A DNA stretch of 64,000 nucleotides from Rhizobium rosettiformans (GCF_016806065.1 NZ_CP032405.1:1330001-1394000); one strand, 5' to 3'. Shown: positions 19,785 to 30,505, counted from the stretch's first letter. Notes: generated by a model from the letters alone, not told the origin. Translations and numbers: made by a program.

Positions 19785-21622
19785 GTAAGCGGGGCTAATC
19801 CGGTGGCAATGCCGAGAAAACCTGCAATTTCGGGGGCTTGTGCGCACTGCCAGGATCGGCTGCTGAGAGGGCAGGGTGGTCGTCAGAGACGCGCCGCAAC
19901 CAGGGAGGCGAGCGGGGCAATAGGATGATCTTTGTCGCTGATCCCCAGCCGATCGCCGAGGTAGTGCCAGAACGACAGGCCGAGCTTCTGGCAGGTCTTC
20001 GAAAGGCCCAGCATGCTGTCGCGCGCCTGGCGGCCGTTGCGACTGACGGTGCCCCCGGAAATCTTTCGCTTGATGACAAAGCCCCGCAGATCGCGCTCCG
20101 ACGCATTGGTGTGAAGCGGGATCTCCGGCCGCTCAAGAACCATGAGCAGCTCCGGCTTGCGACGCCTCAGCCGAAACAGCAGTTTGTCGAGATCGCTGTA
20201 GCCGGTGCGGATCGAGAAAATCCGGTCGAAGCGAGCCCGCAGGCCCTTGGCCATAGCTGGGTCAGGCCTTCGTCGATAGGCTTTCAGAGCCTTGTAGAAG
20301 TGCCAGATGAGCTCGCGCAGGGTCTCGACGTGCTTCACCTGGCCGGGCGTGGCCGGCATCAGCTTTTGCAGCAGCCGTTCCGCATGCACCCAACACAGCG
20401 CGTGTGTACCAACCCGAAACTGCCCGGCATCGTCGGAGACGATCACCGCGTTTCCAACCAGGCCATGATGGCGGATGGCGCCCCATATGCCGGCCTCAGC
20501 GAATGGCCGAAGCGTCTCCGTGTCGAAGATGTCGATGCCATGTTCGGCGAGATGCTGGAGGAAGGGCACCCGGTTGGCAAACCGCAGCGGTTCATGGGTG
20601 TTCAACCGGGCAGCAAGGGCAGGGTCGACCTGCCGGTCTTCCAGCAGCGCGAAAGCGGCGTCGTTGAGAACATAGTCCTGATAGTTGCCGCGCAGCAGGG
20701 CGAGGAAGTTCAGCCTCGACTTCGAAGACGCCGTGCGAAAGGCTGTGAAATGCTCGCCGCCAATATGCGTCGTATGGAAATTGCGGTTGGCGTGACGGGC
20801 ACCGGTGTCGTCGACGGTCACGTAGGGCGCAGACACAAGGCCGGCATGCAGCACGGCGGCATCCTCGGCATGAAAGCCATCCAGCCTTTCTGTCAGGAAC
20901 CGCACCACTTGGCGTTTGGAGATCTCGACACCGACGTCGTTGAGCAACGTCGTCATTCGCTGCGTCGTGACCTGCCCATGCGCATGCAGCATCAGACAAA
21001 ACCGCCGCAGATTGGGCCCAAAGCCACCTCGTATCCCCGCAGGCAGCTGTGCTGTGATGGTGTCTCCGTCCGGCGTCACCCAGCACTCCCGCCGGTAACG
21101 AACCACCTCGACCTTGAGCACCAGATCCCGGACAAAGCAGTCCTTGTAGCCCTTGAAGCGCGATCCGGGCGGTACACTGACAGCCAGCACCTCTTCACGC
21201 GTCACCCGCTTCGTGTCGTTCTTCGGCCCTCGCGGCCGGGGTGCGGGATCCTTGGCCGAGACCGCCTTGTCGCCCGTTGCTTTTTCCATGCCCGACGGTC
21301 TGAAGGGCGGGCGGGGTGGCAGGTTTTTCAGGCGTGCAATCTCGTCACGCAGAAGCTGGTTGTCGATCTTCAGTCGGGTGTTCTCGAGCCTGAGCTGATC
21401 GTTCTCATCGCGAAGCCTTTGGTTTTCAGCTTCGAGCTTCTCAATCCGGGCGTCTGCCCGATCAACACGCTCCACCAGGCCAGTCACGAGCTCTCGCAGC
21501 GCCTTCAGCGACAGCGTGTCGGCATGCTCGACCATGGGCAGGCGGCGCTTCGTCATAACGGGAGTGAATCATGAATTACCGGAAACAGGAATCCCTCGTG
21601 CCACCGGATTTGCTCCAGGTAC
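19785..21622 (-). mobile_element. IS66-family element B (uninterrupted)
   Basis: 1838 bp from GTAAGCGG to CCAGGTAC. It is the reference copy showing both ends without IS91. Followed by spacer GCTGCGGG (21623-21630), a one-base shift of the other spacer, then element C. Confidence 0.9.
19883..21556 (-). CDS. IS66-family transposase (copy B)
   Basis: 557 aa, same predicted protein as copy A: coiled-coil N-terminus, possible DDE core, no accessory genes. Confidence 0.92.
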   Translation of the reverse strand: MTKRRLPMVEHADTLSLKALRELVTGLVERVDRADARIEKLEAENQRLRDENDQLRLENTRLKIDNQLLRDEIARLKNLPPRPPFRPSGMEKATGDKAVSAKDPAPRPRGPKNDTKRVTREEVLAVSVPPGSRFKGYKDCFVRDLVLKVEVVRYRRECWVTPDGDTITAQLPAGIRGGFGPNLRRFCLMLHAHGQVTTQRMTTLLNDVGVEISKRQVVRFLTERLDGFHAEDAAVLHAGLVSAPYVTVDDTGARHANRNFHTTHIGGEHFTAFRTASSKSRLNFLALLRGNYQDYVLNDAAFALLEDRQVDPALAARLNTHEPLRFANRVPFLQHLAEHGIDIFDTETLRPFAEAGIWGAIRHHGLVGNAVIVSDDAGQFRVGTHALCWVHAERLLQKLMPATPGQVKHVETLRELIWHFYKALKAYRRRPDPAMAKGLRARFDRIFSIRTGYSDLDKLLFRLRRRKPELLMVLERPEIPLHTNASERDLRGFVIKRKISGGTVSRNGRQARDSMLGLSKTCQKLGLSFWHYLGDRLGISDKDHPIAPLASLVAARL

Positions 21623-21728
21623 GCTGCGGGGTAAGCGGGGCTAAAGCAGTGGCAATGGCGAGAAAACCTGCAGTTTCGGGGACTTGTGCACGCGGGCAGG
21701 ACCGGCTGCTGAGAGGGCAGGGCGCTCG

Positions 21729-23402
21729 TCAGGGACGCGCCGCAACCAGGGAGGCGAGCGGGGCAATAGGATGATCTTTGTCGCTGATCCCCAGCCGATC
21801 GCCCAGGTAGTGCCAGAACGACAGGCCGAGCTTCTGGCAGGTCTTCGAAAGGCCCAGCATGCTGTCGCGCGCCTGACGGCCGTTGCGACTGACGGTGCCC
21901 CCGGAAATCTTTCGCTTGATGACAAAGCCCCGCAGATCGCGCTCCGACGCATTGGTGTGAAGCGGGATCTCCGGCCGCTCAAGAACCATGAGCAGCTCCG
22001 GCTTGCGACGCCTCAGCCGAAACAGCAGTTTGTCGAGATCGCTGTAGCCGGTGCGGATCGAGAAAATCCGGTCGAAGCGAGCCCGCAGGCCCTTGGCCAT
22101 AGCTGGGTCAGGCCTTCGTCGATAGGCTTTCAGAGCCTTGTAGAAGTGCCAGATGAGCTCGCGCAGGGTCTCGACGTGCTTCACCTGGCCGGGCGTGGCC
22201 GGCATCAGCTTTTGCAGCAGCCGTTCCGCATGCACCCAACACAGCGCGTGTGTACCAACCCGAAACTGCCCGGCATCGTCGGAGACGATCACCGCGTTTC
22301 CAACCAGGCCATGATGGCGGATGGCGCCCCATATGCCGGCCTCAGCGAATGGCCGAAGCGTCTCCGTGTCGAAGATGTCGATGCCATGTTCGGCGAGATG
22401 CTGGAGGAAGGGCACCCGGTTGGCAAACCTCAGCGGTTCATGGGTGTTCAACCGGGCAGCAAGGGCAGGGTCGACCTGCCGGTCTTCCAGCAGCGCGAAA
22501 GCGGCGTCGTTGAGAACATAGTCCTGATAGTTGCCGCGCAGCAGGGCGAGGAAGTTCAGCCTCGACTTCGAAGACGCCGTGCGAAAGGCTGTGAAATGCT
22601 CGCCGCCAATATGCGTCGTATGGAAATTGCGGTTGGCGTGACGGGCACCGGTGTCGTCGACGGTCACGTAGGGCGCAGACACAAGGCCGGCATGCAGCAC
22701 GGCGGCATCCTCGGCATGAAAGCCATCCAGCCTTTCTGTCAGGAACCGCACCACTTGGCGTTTGGAGATCTCGACACCGACGTCGTTGAGCAACGTCGTC
22801 ATTCGCTGCGTCGTGACCTGCCCATGCGCATGCAGCATCAGACAAAACCGCCGCAGATTGGGCCCAAAGCCACCTCGTATCCCCGCAGGCAGCTGTGCTG
22901 TGATGGTGTCTCCGTCCGGCGTCACCCAGCACTCCCGCCGGTAACGAACCACCTCGACCTTGAGCACCAGATCCCGGACAAAGCAGTCCTTGTAGCCCTT
23001 GAAGCGCGATCCGGGCGGTACACTGACAGCCAGCACCTCTTCACGCGTCACCCGCTTCGTGTCGTTCTTCGGCCCTCGCGGCCGGGGTGCGGGATCCTTG
23101 GCCGAGACCGCCTTGTCGCCCGTTGCTTTTTCCATGCCCGACGGTCTGAAGGGCGGGCGGGGTGGCAGGTTTTTCAGGCGTGCAATCTCGTCACGCAGAA
23201 GCTGGTTGTCGATCTTCAGTCGGGTGTTCTCGAGCCTGAGCTGATCGTTCTCATCGCGAAGCCTTTGGTTTTCGGCTTCGAGCTTCTCAATCCGGGCGTC
23301 TGCCCGATCAGCCCGCTCCACCAGACCGGTCACGAGCTCGCGCAGCGCCTTCAGCGACAGCGTGTCGGCATGCTCGGCCATGGGCAGGCGGCGCTTCGTC
23401 AT
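21729..23402 (-). CDS. IS66-family transposase (copy C)
   Basis: 557 aa from MTKRRLPMAEH (one more Met in frame at 23405). It differs from A/B only near the ends (MAEHADTL, VERADRADA, final VAARP). Same coiled coil and possible DDE core. Confidence 0.92.
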   Translation of the reverse strand: MTKRRLPMAEHADTLSLKALRELVTGLVERADRADARIEKLEAENQRLRDENDQLRLENTRLKIDNQLLRDEIARLKNLPPRPPFRPSGMEKATGDKAVSAKDPAPRPRGPKNDTKRVTREEVLAVSVPPGSRFKGYKDCFVRDLVLKVEVVRYRRECWVTPDGDTITAQLPAGIRGGFGPNLRRFCLMLHAHGQVTTQRMTTLLNDVGVEISKRQVVRFLTERLDGFHAEDAAVLHAGLVSAPYVTVDDTGARHANRNFHTTHIGGEHFTAFRTASSKSRLNFLALLRGNYQDYVLNDAAFALLEDRQVDPALAARLNTHEPLRFANRVPFLQHLAEHGIDIFDTETLRPFAEAGIWGAIRHHGLVGNAVIVSDDAGQFRVGTHALCWVHAERLLQKLMPATPGQVKHVETLRELIWHFYKALKAYRRRPDPAMAKGLRARFDRIFSIRTGYSDLDKLLFRLRRRKPELLMVLERPEIPLHTNASERDLRGFVIKRKISGGTVSRNGRQARDSMLGLSKTCQKLGLSFWHYLGDRLGISDKDHPIAPLASLVAARP

Positions 23403-23788
23403 CACGGGAGTGAATCATGAATTACCGGAAACAGGAATCTGGAGGGTTCTGTGAGGTCCGGCCGCTGAGCGTGCGGCATTCACTGACCGGACCTCATTGA
23501 AGCCGGATTGAACGAAGGCGCGGGTTGTTTTGCGCTATGGGGATTTCGCCGCTGCGGTCGATGGCGTCTGGTGGGGTCGTGCCTCAAAGAACCGCGTTGA
23601 TTGATGAGGCAGGAGAACCAAAGCGGCATACAGGATGTTTTGGGGTGCCCTGTCGGCGGGTTGAGATGGCTCTGACACCAGGCGCCGGTTCTTTTTATGT
23701 GCCACCGGCGTAATCGGCCAAAGCGTGGCTCCCGCGGCCGCTTGACATGCCGACGCTGATCGCTGGACTGATCGAATTCCGGGCATAG

Positions 23789-24964
23789 TCATGAACTGTC
23801 GTCCCATGCTGGTCGGCAGACAGGCTGGAGTGGGGTCCACGCGCCTATGATTGTCATGGCTCCACCGCAACAGGGGCATCGGTGTGCCACAGGTGTTGGC
23901 CCTGCCTCCGGTTCTTCGACCTGCTGTTCTGGCGGCGGGACGTTGAGCAGCCTTCGGCACAGGTCCAGCTTCACTTGCCGATGACCATTGGCAAGCAGAC
24001 CGTAATGTCGAATGCGATGGAAGCCGTCCGGCACGGTGTGCAGCAGGAAACGACGGATGAACTCGTGCGCATCGAGTGTCATCAGCTTCTGGACGCCGCC
24101 GGTTCGGTAATCCTTCCATCGAAAGGTGACGCGGTCACCGTCCATGCTGACGAGGCGGGAATTGGAGATGGCGATGCGATGGGTGTAGCGACCTAGATAG
24201 GCCAGCACCTGTCCGGGTCCTGCAAATGGTGGTTTTGCATAGACGACCCATTCGATACGGCGGGCCGCTTTAAGGGTTCGATTGAAGGCAGCCGGATCAG
24301 CCAGGCCGGCAATGTCGCCGAAGAACTGAAGCTGGCCGAGCTCGAAGGCCTGCTTCAAGTGTTCGAGAAACAGCCGCCGGAACAGGCGGGACAAAACGCG
24401 CACGGGCATGAAGAAGTTTGGCCTGAAAGCAACCCATCTGGATCGCTCGACAGACAATCCGCCGCCCGGCACGATGCAATGGACATGCGGGTGATACTGC
24501 AGGTTCTGGCCCCAGGAGTGCAGCACCGCGATGAAGCCAATCTCGGCACCGAGATGTCTAGGATCGGCCGCAAGCCTGCGCAGCGTCTCGGCGACGGCGC
24601 GAAACAGGATGGCATAGACCGCCTCCTTGTTCTGGAAGGCGATTGCCGCAATCGCTTGCGGCACGGTGAACACGACGTGGAAGTAGCCGATCGGTAGCAG
24701 GTCTGCCTGCCGCGCTGCAAGCCAGTCGCGGCTTGCCTGTCCCTGGCATTTTGGGCAATGCCGGTTGCGGCACGAATTGTAGGCGATGCGGAGCGTGTCA
24801 CAATCCTGGCACTGCTGGACATGGCCGCCGAGGCGCGCGGTCCGGCACATCTCGATGGCGCTCATGACCCGACGTTCGACACGCCCGAGATGAGCGTCGT
24901 GTGTTAGACGATATCGTTCCCCGTGGCGGCGAAAGATGTCCGCCACCTCCAGTCCCGCCACCAT
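23789..24964 (-). CDS. IS91-family Y2 transposase (copy 3)
   Basis: 391 aa, same predicted protein as copies 1 and 2. Confidence 0.93.
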   Translation of the reverse strand: MVAGLEVADIFRRHGERYRLTHDAHLGRVERRVMSAIEMCRTARLGGHVQQCQDCDTLRIAYNSCRNRHCPKCQGQASRDWLAARQADLLPIGYFHVVFTVPQAIAAIAFQNKEAVYAILFRAVAETLRRLAADPRHLGAEIGFIAVLHSWGQNLQYHPHVHCIVPGGGLSVERSRWVAFRPNFFMPVRVLSRLFRRLFLEHLKQAFELGQLQFFGDIAGLADPAAFNRTLKAARRIEWVVYAKPPFAGPGQVLAYLGRYTHRIAISNSRLVSMDGDRVTFRWKDYRTGGVQKLMTLDAHEFIRRFLLHTVPDGFHRIRHYGLLANGHRQVKLDLCRRLLNVPPPEQQVEEPEAGPTPVAHRCPCCGGAMTIIGAWTPLQPVCRPAWDDSS

Positions 24965-24976
24965 GGCGAGACGTCC

Positions 24977-25837
24977 TCAGCCCGGCGGCACCACCTCCAG
25001 CGTCAGGCGGTCGAGGGGGCTGGTCGTGCTGCGGATCAGCCGATTGGAAACCTTCGTGTAGCGGGCCGTGGTGGACAGATTGTTGTGGCCGAGGAGAACC
25101 TGGATGATCCGAATATCGGTTCCGCTTTCCAGAAGATGGGTGGCAAAGCTGTGACGAAGTGTATGCACCGTCACCCGTTTGTCGATGCCAGCGGCAGTCC
25201 GCGCCGAACGGCAGGCCGAGTGCAAGACTTGGACACTGATCGGCATAGTCTCGTCCCTGCCCGGAAACAGCCAGAACTGCGGTCGTGCTAGTTTCCAATA
25301 AGCGCGAAGGATGCCCAGTAACTGTGCCGAGAGCATCACGGTTCGGTCCTTGCCGCCCTTGCCATGCTCGACGCTGATGACACCTCGTTCACTGTCGATG
25401 TTGCCGACTTTAAGACTGACAGTCTCTGAGGCGCGCAGCCCTGCCGCATAAGCCGTCGTCAGTGCTGCTCTTGTCTTCAGGCTTGGTATCGCTTCGAGAA
25501 AGCGCACGATCTCGTCGCCATTCAATATCGTCGGCAGCTTGGATGGCGTACGGGGATAGGCGATGCGCTCCGGTATATCATCATGCCCAAGGGTGACGCC
25601 AAAGAAGAACCGCAGCGCACAGACCGTCTGGTTCAAGGCCGGCCATGACAGGCCCGTCGACACCAGATGCACCTGAAAGGCGCGCACGTCTTCCAGTCCA
25701 AGTCGGTCTGGCGATCGCCCGAAATAGCGCGAGAACTTCGTCACCGCATGCAAATAGGATCGCTGCGTCGCCGGCGACAGGTTGCGGATTGTCATGTCCT
25801 CGATCATCCGCCGGCGTAGAGGGCTCATCTTACTCAT
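24977..25837 (-). CDS. Tyrosine recombinase of IS91-family element (copy 3)
   Basis: 286 aa, same as in copies 1 and 2; start chosen at MSKMSPL with GGGAGA upstream. Confidence 0.92.
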   Translation of the reverse strand: MSKMSPLRRRMIEDMTIRNLSPATQRSYLHAVTKFSRYFGRSPDRLGLEDVRAFQVHLVSTGLSWPALNQTVCALRFFFGVTLGHDDIPERIAYPRTPSKLPTILNGDEIVRFLEAIPSLKTRAALTTAYAAGLRASETVSLKVGNIDSERGVISVEHGKGGKDRTVMLSAQLLGILRAYWKLARPQFWLFPGRDETMPISVQVLHSACRSARTAAGIDKRVTVHTLRHSFATHLLESGTDIRIIQVLLGHNNLSTTARYTKVSNRLIRSTTSPLDRLTLEVVPPG

Positions 25838-25972
25838 GATAATCTCCCGTTCAAAGGTTGGCCAAAACAGCCAATCCTTCAAACCAGAGACACGCCATGC
25901 AAATCAGACGCCCCAACTGCCGCGAAAGCGGCTTCGTTCAATCCCCGGTGCCACCGGATTTGCTCCAAGTAC

Positions 25973-27069
25973 TGCTGCGGCCGATCTCCGAGGCCGCCGT
26001 CGCGCTTGCCCGCCTCGACGAGCGCATCGCCCGTTCTTCCGTTGGCGAGGGCTTTCTCGAGCGCTCGCATTTCCTCGATGCGCATGCCTCGCTCTGGGTT
26101 GACGGTGAACTCGTTCATCTTGAAGACCTCGTCCTGCATGACGCGCTCCGGGACATCCGCGCCCCCACTCATGAACTGACGGTCGCCCGCGACATCCTGA
26201 AAACCCGCCGTCGCATCGCCGCCCATCCACCGGCCTGGGCGCTCTCTGTTCAAGGCCTCGCTTCGCTGCGCGGGCGGGCGTGGCCCGCGGCATCATCGGG
26301 TGACGACGGGGAGGGTTTGCCGGATGGGAATGTTGAGGTGAGCGACACTCGGGCTGAGGTAGGGGAGGCCGGAGATCCTGATGCCGACGGTCTGAGTGAT
26401 GCGTTTGCCGCGATCGATGCGGTGCTCGCCCGGTCGGAGGCCGCGATAGAAGAGGCGAAGAAGCCGGGTCGCGGCAAGAACGCTCCGGACAAGGATCCCT
26501 TCGTCTACGATCTCGACTGGGATGAAGACGAACGGCTGGAGGAGTGGCAAGCCGCGTTGGCTCGCGCCCAGGACTTGCCGTCAGTCCTTCGGGCCATCGT
26601 CGCCCTCGATGCCTGGAATGAAATCGCCGTCCTCCAGCATGCGCCCTGGCTTGGGCGGCTGCTGGCCGCATCGGTCCTGCGCGAAGGTGGCGTTACCACA
26701 AGCGGGCATCTCGTTGCGATCAATCTTGGGCTGAAAGCCATCCCTGTCGATCGGCGCCGGCATCGAGATCGCGAGACGCGGTTACTGGCGATATCAAGGG
26801 CGCTGACGATTGCTGCCGAGACGGGGCTCAAAGAACATGACCGGTTGGTGCTGGCGCGGCAGATGATGATGCGCAAGCTCGAGGGGCGGCGGGCATCGTC
26901 CAGGCTGCCGGAGCTGGTCGAGCTTGTCATGGCGCGGCCGCTGATCTCGGCAGGCATGGTGGCGAAGACGCTTGAGGTCACGCCTCAAGGCGCGCGTCGC
27001 ATCGTTCAAGAGCTCGGCCTTCGCGAGATGACGGGCAGGGGGAGGTTTCGGGCGTGGGGGATTTTATGA
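25973..27069 (+). pseudogene. RHE_PE00001-family (DUF1612-type) gene body, 5' end cut off by IS66 array
   Basis: About 365 codons open from [20 protein letters not shown] to the stop. [20 protein letters not shown] and [12 protein letters not shown] are hallmarks of the RHE_PE00001/DUF1612 family common on rhizobial plasmids and islands. A C-terminal winged-helix-like segment ([20 protein letters not shown]) suggests DNA binding. The family's function is not established. The first 14 codons and start are at 15391, on the far side of the IS array. Readthrough from inside IS91 copy 3 keeps the frame open, but native expression is lost. The body shows no internal stop, so the insertion may be recent. 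Confidence 0.85.
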
Positions 27070-27242
27070 GTTCTGACCGGCAGACATAAAAAGGTTATGC
27101 TAACTTCGGGGCGGGGCCGCTAGACCGTCACTTAGTTCCGCGGAACGGTATAGTAAGGGATTGGTTGTTAACCTTGGGGGAATTGCGTTGCAAATTGCGC
27201 TGCAGCTGATAGTCCAAAAGCAGAACGAAACGGCAGATTACG

Positions 27243-28247
27243 ATGACCACCGCTCGCCACATTGTGACTCTTCTGAAAAGCCACATCGCCGGCGATGAGG
27301 ACCGTTTCCTGTCGACGGCTCTCCAGTTGGCCGCCCATGAGGCGCGGCAGGGGCATGGTAAGCTGGCGCAGGAGGTTAAAGATCTCGTTGATACAGCAAA
27401 GACGCGCCAGCCGAGCATGCGCCGGGCGGGCGGGGCGATCGTACTTGTGCAGCCGAAGGGTGAACTCGCCGGTCTGCTGAGTGCCCGTTACCCCGACATC
27501 CGCCTAACAGACATGGTTCTGGCACAACCCCTTCGCCAACGTCTCGATCGTATTTTAGCCGAGCAGCGGCAGCAGGCGAGCCTCCAAAGCCACGGACTTC
27601 AGCCGCGCCGCAAGATCTTGCTCGTCGGTCCGCCGGGCGCCGGCAAGACGATGACGGCGAGCGCCTTGGCGGGAGAACTGCATCTTCCCTTGTTCACCAT
27701 TCTCTTGGACGGCCTCATCACAAAGTTTATGGGCGAGACCGCGTCGAAGTTGCGCTTGGTTTTCGATGCCATGACCGCGACCCGCGGCGTGTATCTCTTT
27801 GATGAGTTTGATGCGATCGGAGCGAAGAGGGGAGACCGGCAGGACGTCGGAGAAATCCGGCGTGTGCTCAATTCCTTCCTTCAATTCGTAGAACAGGATG
27901 AAAGCCAGGCCTTAATCGTCGCTGCGACGAACCATCCCGAACTACTGGACCGGGCGCTTTTGCGTCGTTTCGACGACGTTATCGAATACACGCTTCCGGA
28001 TGTGTCACTCATCGAAGCGATCCTTCGTAACAGGCTTGATCGCTTCGCAACACCCGAACTGTCGTGGGTAGATGTCGCGAACGCGGCACACGGCCTTTCG
28101 CCGGCAGATATTACTCGTGTGGCTGACGACGCCGCCAAGTCCGTCATTCTGGATAATTCGGGCACGGTCACTGCTGCAAGCATATTTGACGCGCTTGCCG
28201 AGCGCCGCTTGGCTGCCCAAGCTATGGATGCGAGCAACAGGCCATAA
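27243..28247 (+). CDS. ietA: AAA ATPase of IetAS module
   Basis: 334 aa, MTTARHIVTLLKSH. Walker A GPPGAGKT (about 129-136), Walker B YLFDEFDAIG (Asp187), sensor 1 AATNHP and arginine finger LLRRFDD; a C-terminal lid follows (GLSPADITRVADDAA). The pairing with a subtilisin-like protease, joined by a 1-nt TAATG overlap, is the layout of ietA/ietS, described for stability/incompatibility of an Agrobacterium Ti plasmid and later listed among anti-phage ATPase-protease systems. Likely role: ATP-dependent control of the protease partner. Intact here. The assignment rests on domain pairing recognised from memory. Confidence 0.82.
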   Translation: MTTARHIVTLLKSHIAGDEDRFLSTALQLAAHEARQGHGKLAQEVKDLVDTAKTRQPSMRRAGGAIVLVQPKGELAGLLSARYPDIRLTDMVLAQPLRQRLDRILAEQRQQASLQSHGLQPRRKILLVGPPGAGKTMTASALAGELHLPLFTILLDGLITKFMGETASKLRLVFDAMTATRGVYLFDEFDAIGAKRGDRQDVGEIRRVLNSFLQFVEQDESQALIVAATNHPELLDRALLRRFDDVIEYTLPDVSLIEAILRNRLDRFATPELSWVDVANAAHGLSPADITRVADDAAKSVILDNSGTVTAASIFDALAERRLAAQAMDASNRP

Positions 28248-30505
28248 TGGCAACCGGACCACGCGATCGCCCGCATTTCCTGCTGAGAGATAACGGCGCG
28301 GCAGAGCCATACCGGCGCCCAAACCGGAAAATTGACCCACCGGCGCTACCTCAACGCAATAGGCAGGCTCATGCCCAGGCGCTGGCGTTGGCAGTCGGAG
28401 GAGCTGTCGCGGCGGCAGAGCAGCAGCTTGCCGAAACCGGGGTAACAGCCTTTGAGACGCGCGGTTTCTATCTCGAGTTCGATCTTCCTGCCTCCGAGGG
28501 GGCCGCAATCGACCAGCTCGCGAACAGACAACAAAAAATGGAGGTTGTCGCAGTCCGCGAGCCGGAAGGCGACGGCGGTATCGTCAAGGCCTCGGTATTT
28601 GTGCCCGAGCGTGCAAAAAACTACTTCCTAAACAAGATTGAGCAGTATCGATCGACGGACACCGACAAAGGGCGTCCTCGAAATGAGCCTCTAATTTCAA
28701 GGATCGAAACCGCACAGCTGGCATCCGCGCGTTCTCTCTTCACGGATGACGCAGCGCTGTTTCCACCCGACCAGCAACTCGCGGTGTGGTGGGAAATCTG
28801 GTTGCGCGAAGGCAGGCGTGAGAAGTTTGAAGCCATAGCGGCCGCTTTGGAAATAGAGCTGCGCCAGCACGCCATCCGGTTCCCCGAGCGCGAAGTCGTC
28901 TTGGCGTTGGCAAGCACCGTGACCATGGATCGCGTCGTTGCTCGCAGCGATACCATCGCTGAGTTGCGCCGGGCAAAAGATACGCCAGCGTTTTTCAAAG
29001 GTCTTGGAGGTGCAGAACAAAGAGCTTGGACAGACGATCTCGCTGGTCGCGTTCAGGTCTCGCAGACTGCCGGTGACGTTGCTATATGCCTTTTGGACAG
29101 CGGGGTCCGCCGCACTCATCCTTTGATCGAGCCGGTGTTGTCGATCGATGATTGGCATACGATCAATCCGGCTTGGGGCGCCGACGACACGCCAGCTTGG
29201 CAGGGTCACGGCACGCGAATGGCCGGAGTAGCACTTTATAACGATCTGATTGATCCGCTTGCTTCTGAGGACGCTGTCGAACTGCAATATCGGCTGGAAA
29301 GTGTTAGAATTCTGCCACCTGGCGACGCGGATGAAAACCGACCTGATCTCTACGGCGCGATTACCGGTGAGGCGATTGCTCGAGCCGAGATTCAGGCGCC
29401 GCACAGAAGTCGGGTCGTAGCGACTGCTATAACAAGCACGGCTCCTTCGCGGGGGCGAGCCTCATCCTGGTCTGCTTCGATCGACCAACTCTGCTTCGAG
29501 ACGGATGCGCAGCGGTTGATCCTGATAGCTGCTGGAAACATACGGGTTGACTTAAGCCCTGCGGATCACTTGGTTCGCAACGATATCGAACCGCTAGATG
29601 ATCCAGCGCAAGCTTGGAACGCAATCACCGTCGGGGCTTTCACCAACAAAGTTGACGTTATCGATGCGCCTTTTGCCGGCTACGCCCCGATCGCGCCCGC
29701 TGGAGAACTGTCTCCGGCGAGCAGGACCTCCGTCACCTGGGATCGTCAGTGGCCGGTCAAGCCGGACATCGTCATGGAGGGCGGGAACCTGGCGCATGAC
29801 GGCGTCAATCCTGGTGAGCCGATTGATGACCTGCGCATTCTGACGACGCACTTCCGGCCCGAAAACCGCTACTTCTCTACGATTGGCGACACCAGTTCCG
29901 CAACCGCGCAAGCTGCCAAGCTCGCGGCAGAGATCATGGTCAGCCGGCCGGGGCTCTGGCCCGAGACTGTCCGTGCTTTATTGGTTCATTCTGCCGAATG
30001 GACACCTGCGATGGCCGCCCGCGTCACGGCCTGCCACGGCAACAAAACGCAATTGCAATCGATTTTGCGCCGCTACGGTTACGGCGTGCCAAATCTCGGC
30101 AGAGCGCTGCTTTCCGCCAATAACGATCTGACTTTGATGATCGAGGACGACATTCGACCCTTCCAGCGAGAAGGGAGCGGATCAGTCAAAATGAGAGATA
30201 TGAAGCTTCATCTGCTTCCTTGGCCGAAGGACAATCTGCTGGCCTTGGGCGCTGAGCCTGTCGAGGTCCGGGTCACGCTGTCCTATTTCATCGAGCCGAA
30301 CCCCGGCGAGCGAGGCTGGACTAGGCGTCACAGATACGCTTCTCACGGATTGCGCTTCCAGATGAAAACAGCCACGGAATCCGTCGACGAGTTCCGTGCC
30401 CGCATCAACCAGGCTGCCCGAAACGAGGAAGAAGGTACACCCGTCAACGTCGGCGAAAGCTGGTTATTGGGTACATTCCGCGACAGCGGATCGCTGCATT
30501 CGGAT
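28247..30505 (+). pseudogene. ietS: Subtilisin-like protease of IetAS module, C-terminus cut by IS6
   Basis: 753 native residues. S8 triad: Asp in CLLDSGV (about 284), His in WQGHGTRMAG (about 321), Ser in GDTSSATA (about 550); all present. The region before the catalytic domain carries a long N-terminal part (about 1-270). An IS6-family element starts at 30506; the frame runs on through it and ends with its transposase at 31270, giving a 1007-aa fused ORF. The original C-terminus is not found on the far side, so a deletion followed insertion. The lost part may be small because the catalytic domain is complete. Activity of the fusion is unknown. Confidence 0.8.

Larger units (their letters stand above)
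23439..25942 (-). mobile_element. IS91-family element, copy 3 (inside IS66-C)
   Basis: Same 2504-bp unit, left edge after GAAT, right edge GTTCAAT followed by CCCCGGTGCC of the IS66-C right end. Confidence 0.9.
21631..25972 (-). mobile_element. IS66-family element C (carries IS91 copy 3)
   Basis: The left end GTAAGCGGGGCTAAAGCAGTG and the right end CCGGATTTGCTCCAAGTAC differ from A and B. The first ~110 bp and last ~100 bp carry many substitutions, while the ~1.4-kb interior is almost identical to A/B. IS91 copy 3 sits at the same internal site as in A. Followed by TGCTGCGG and the target gene body. Confidence 0.88.

Noticed and set aside
15427..25980. CRISPR-like reading of the regularly spaced repeats
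   Set aside because: The repeats are whole insertion sequences with 8-bp target spacers, not short repeats with unique spacers.
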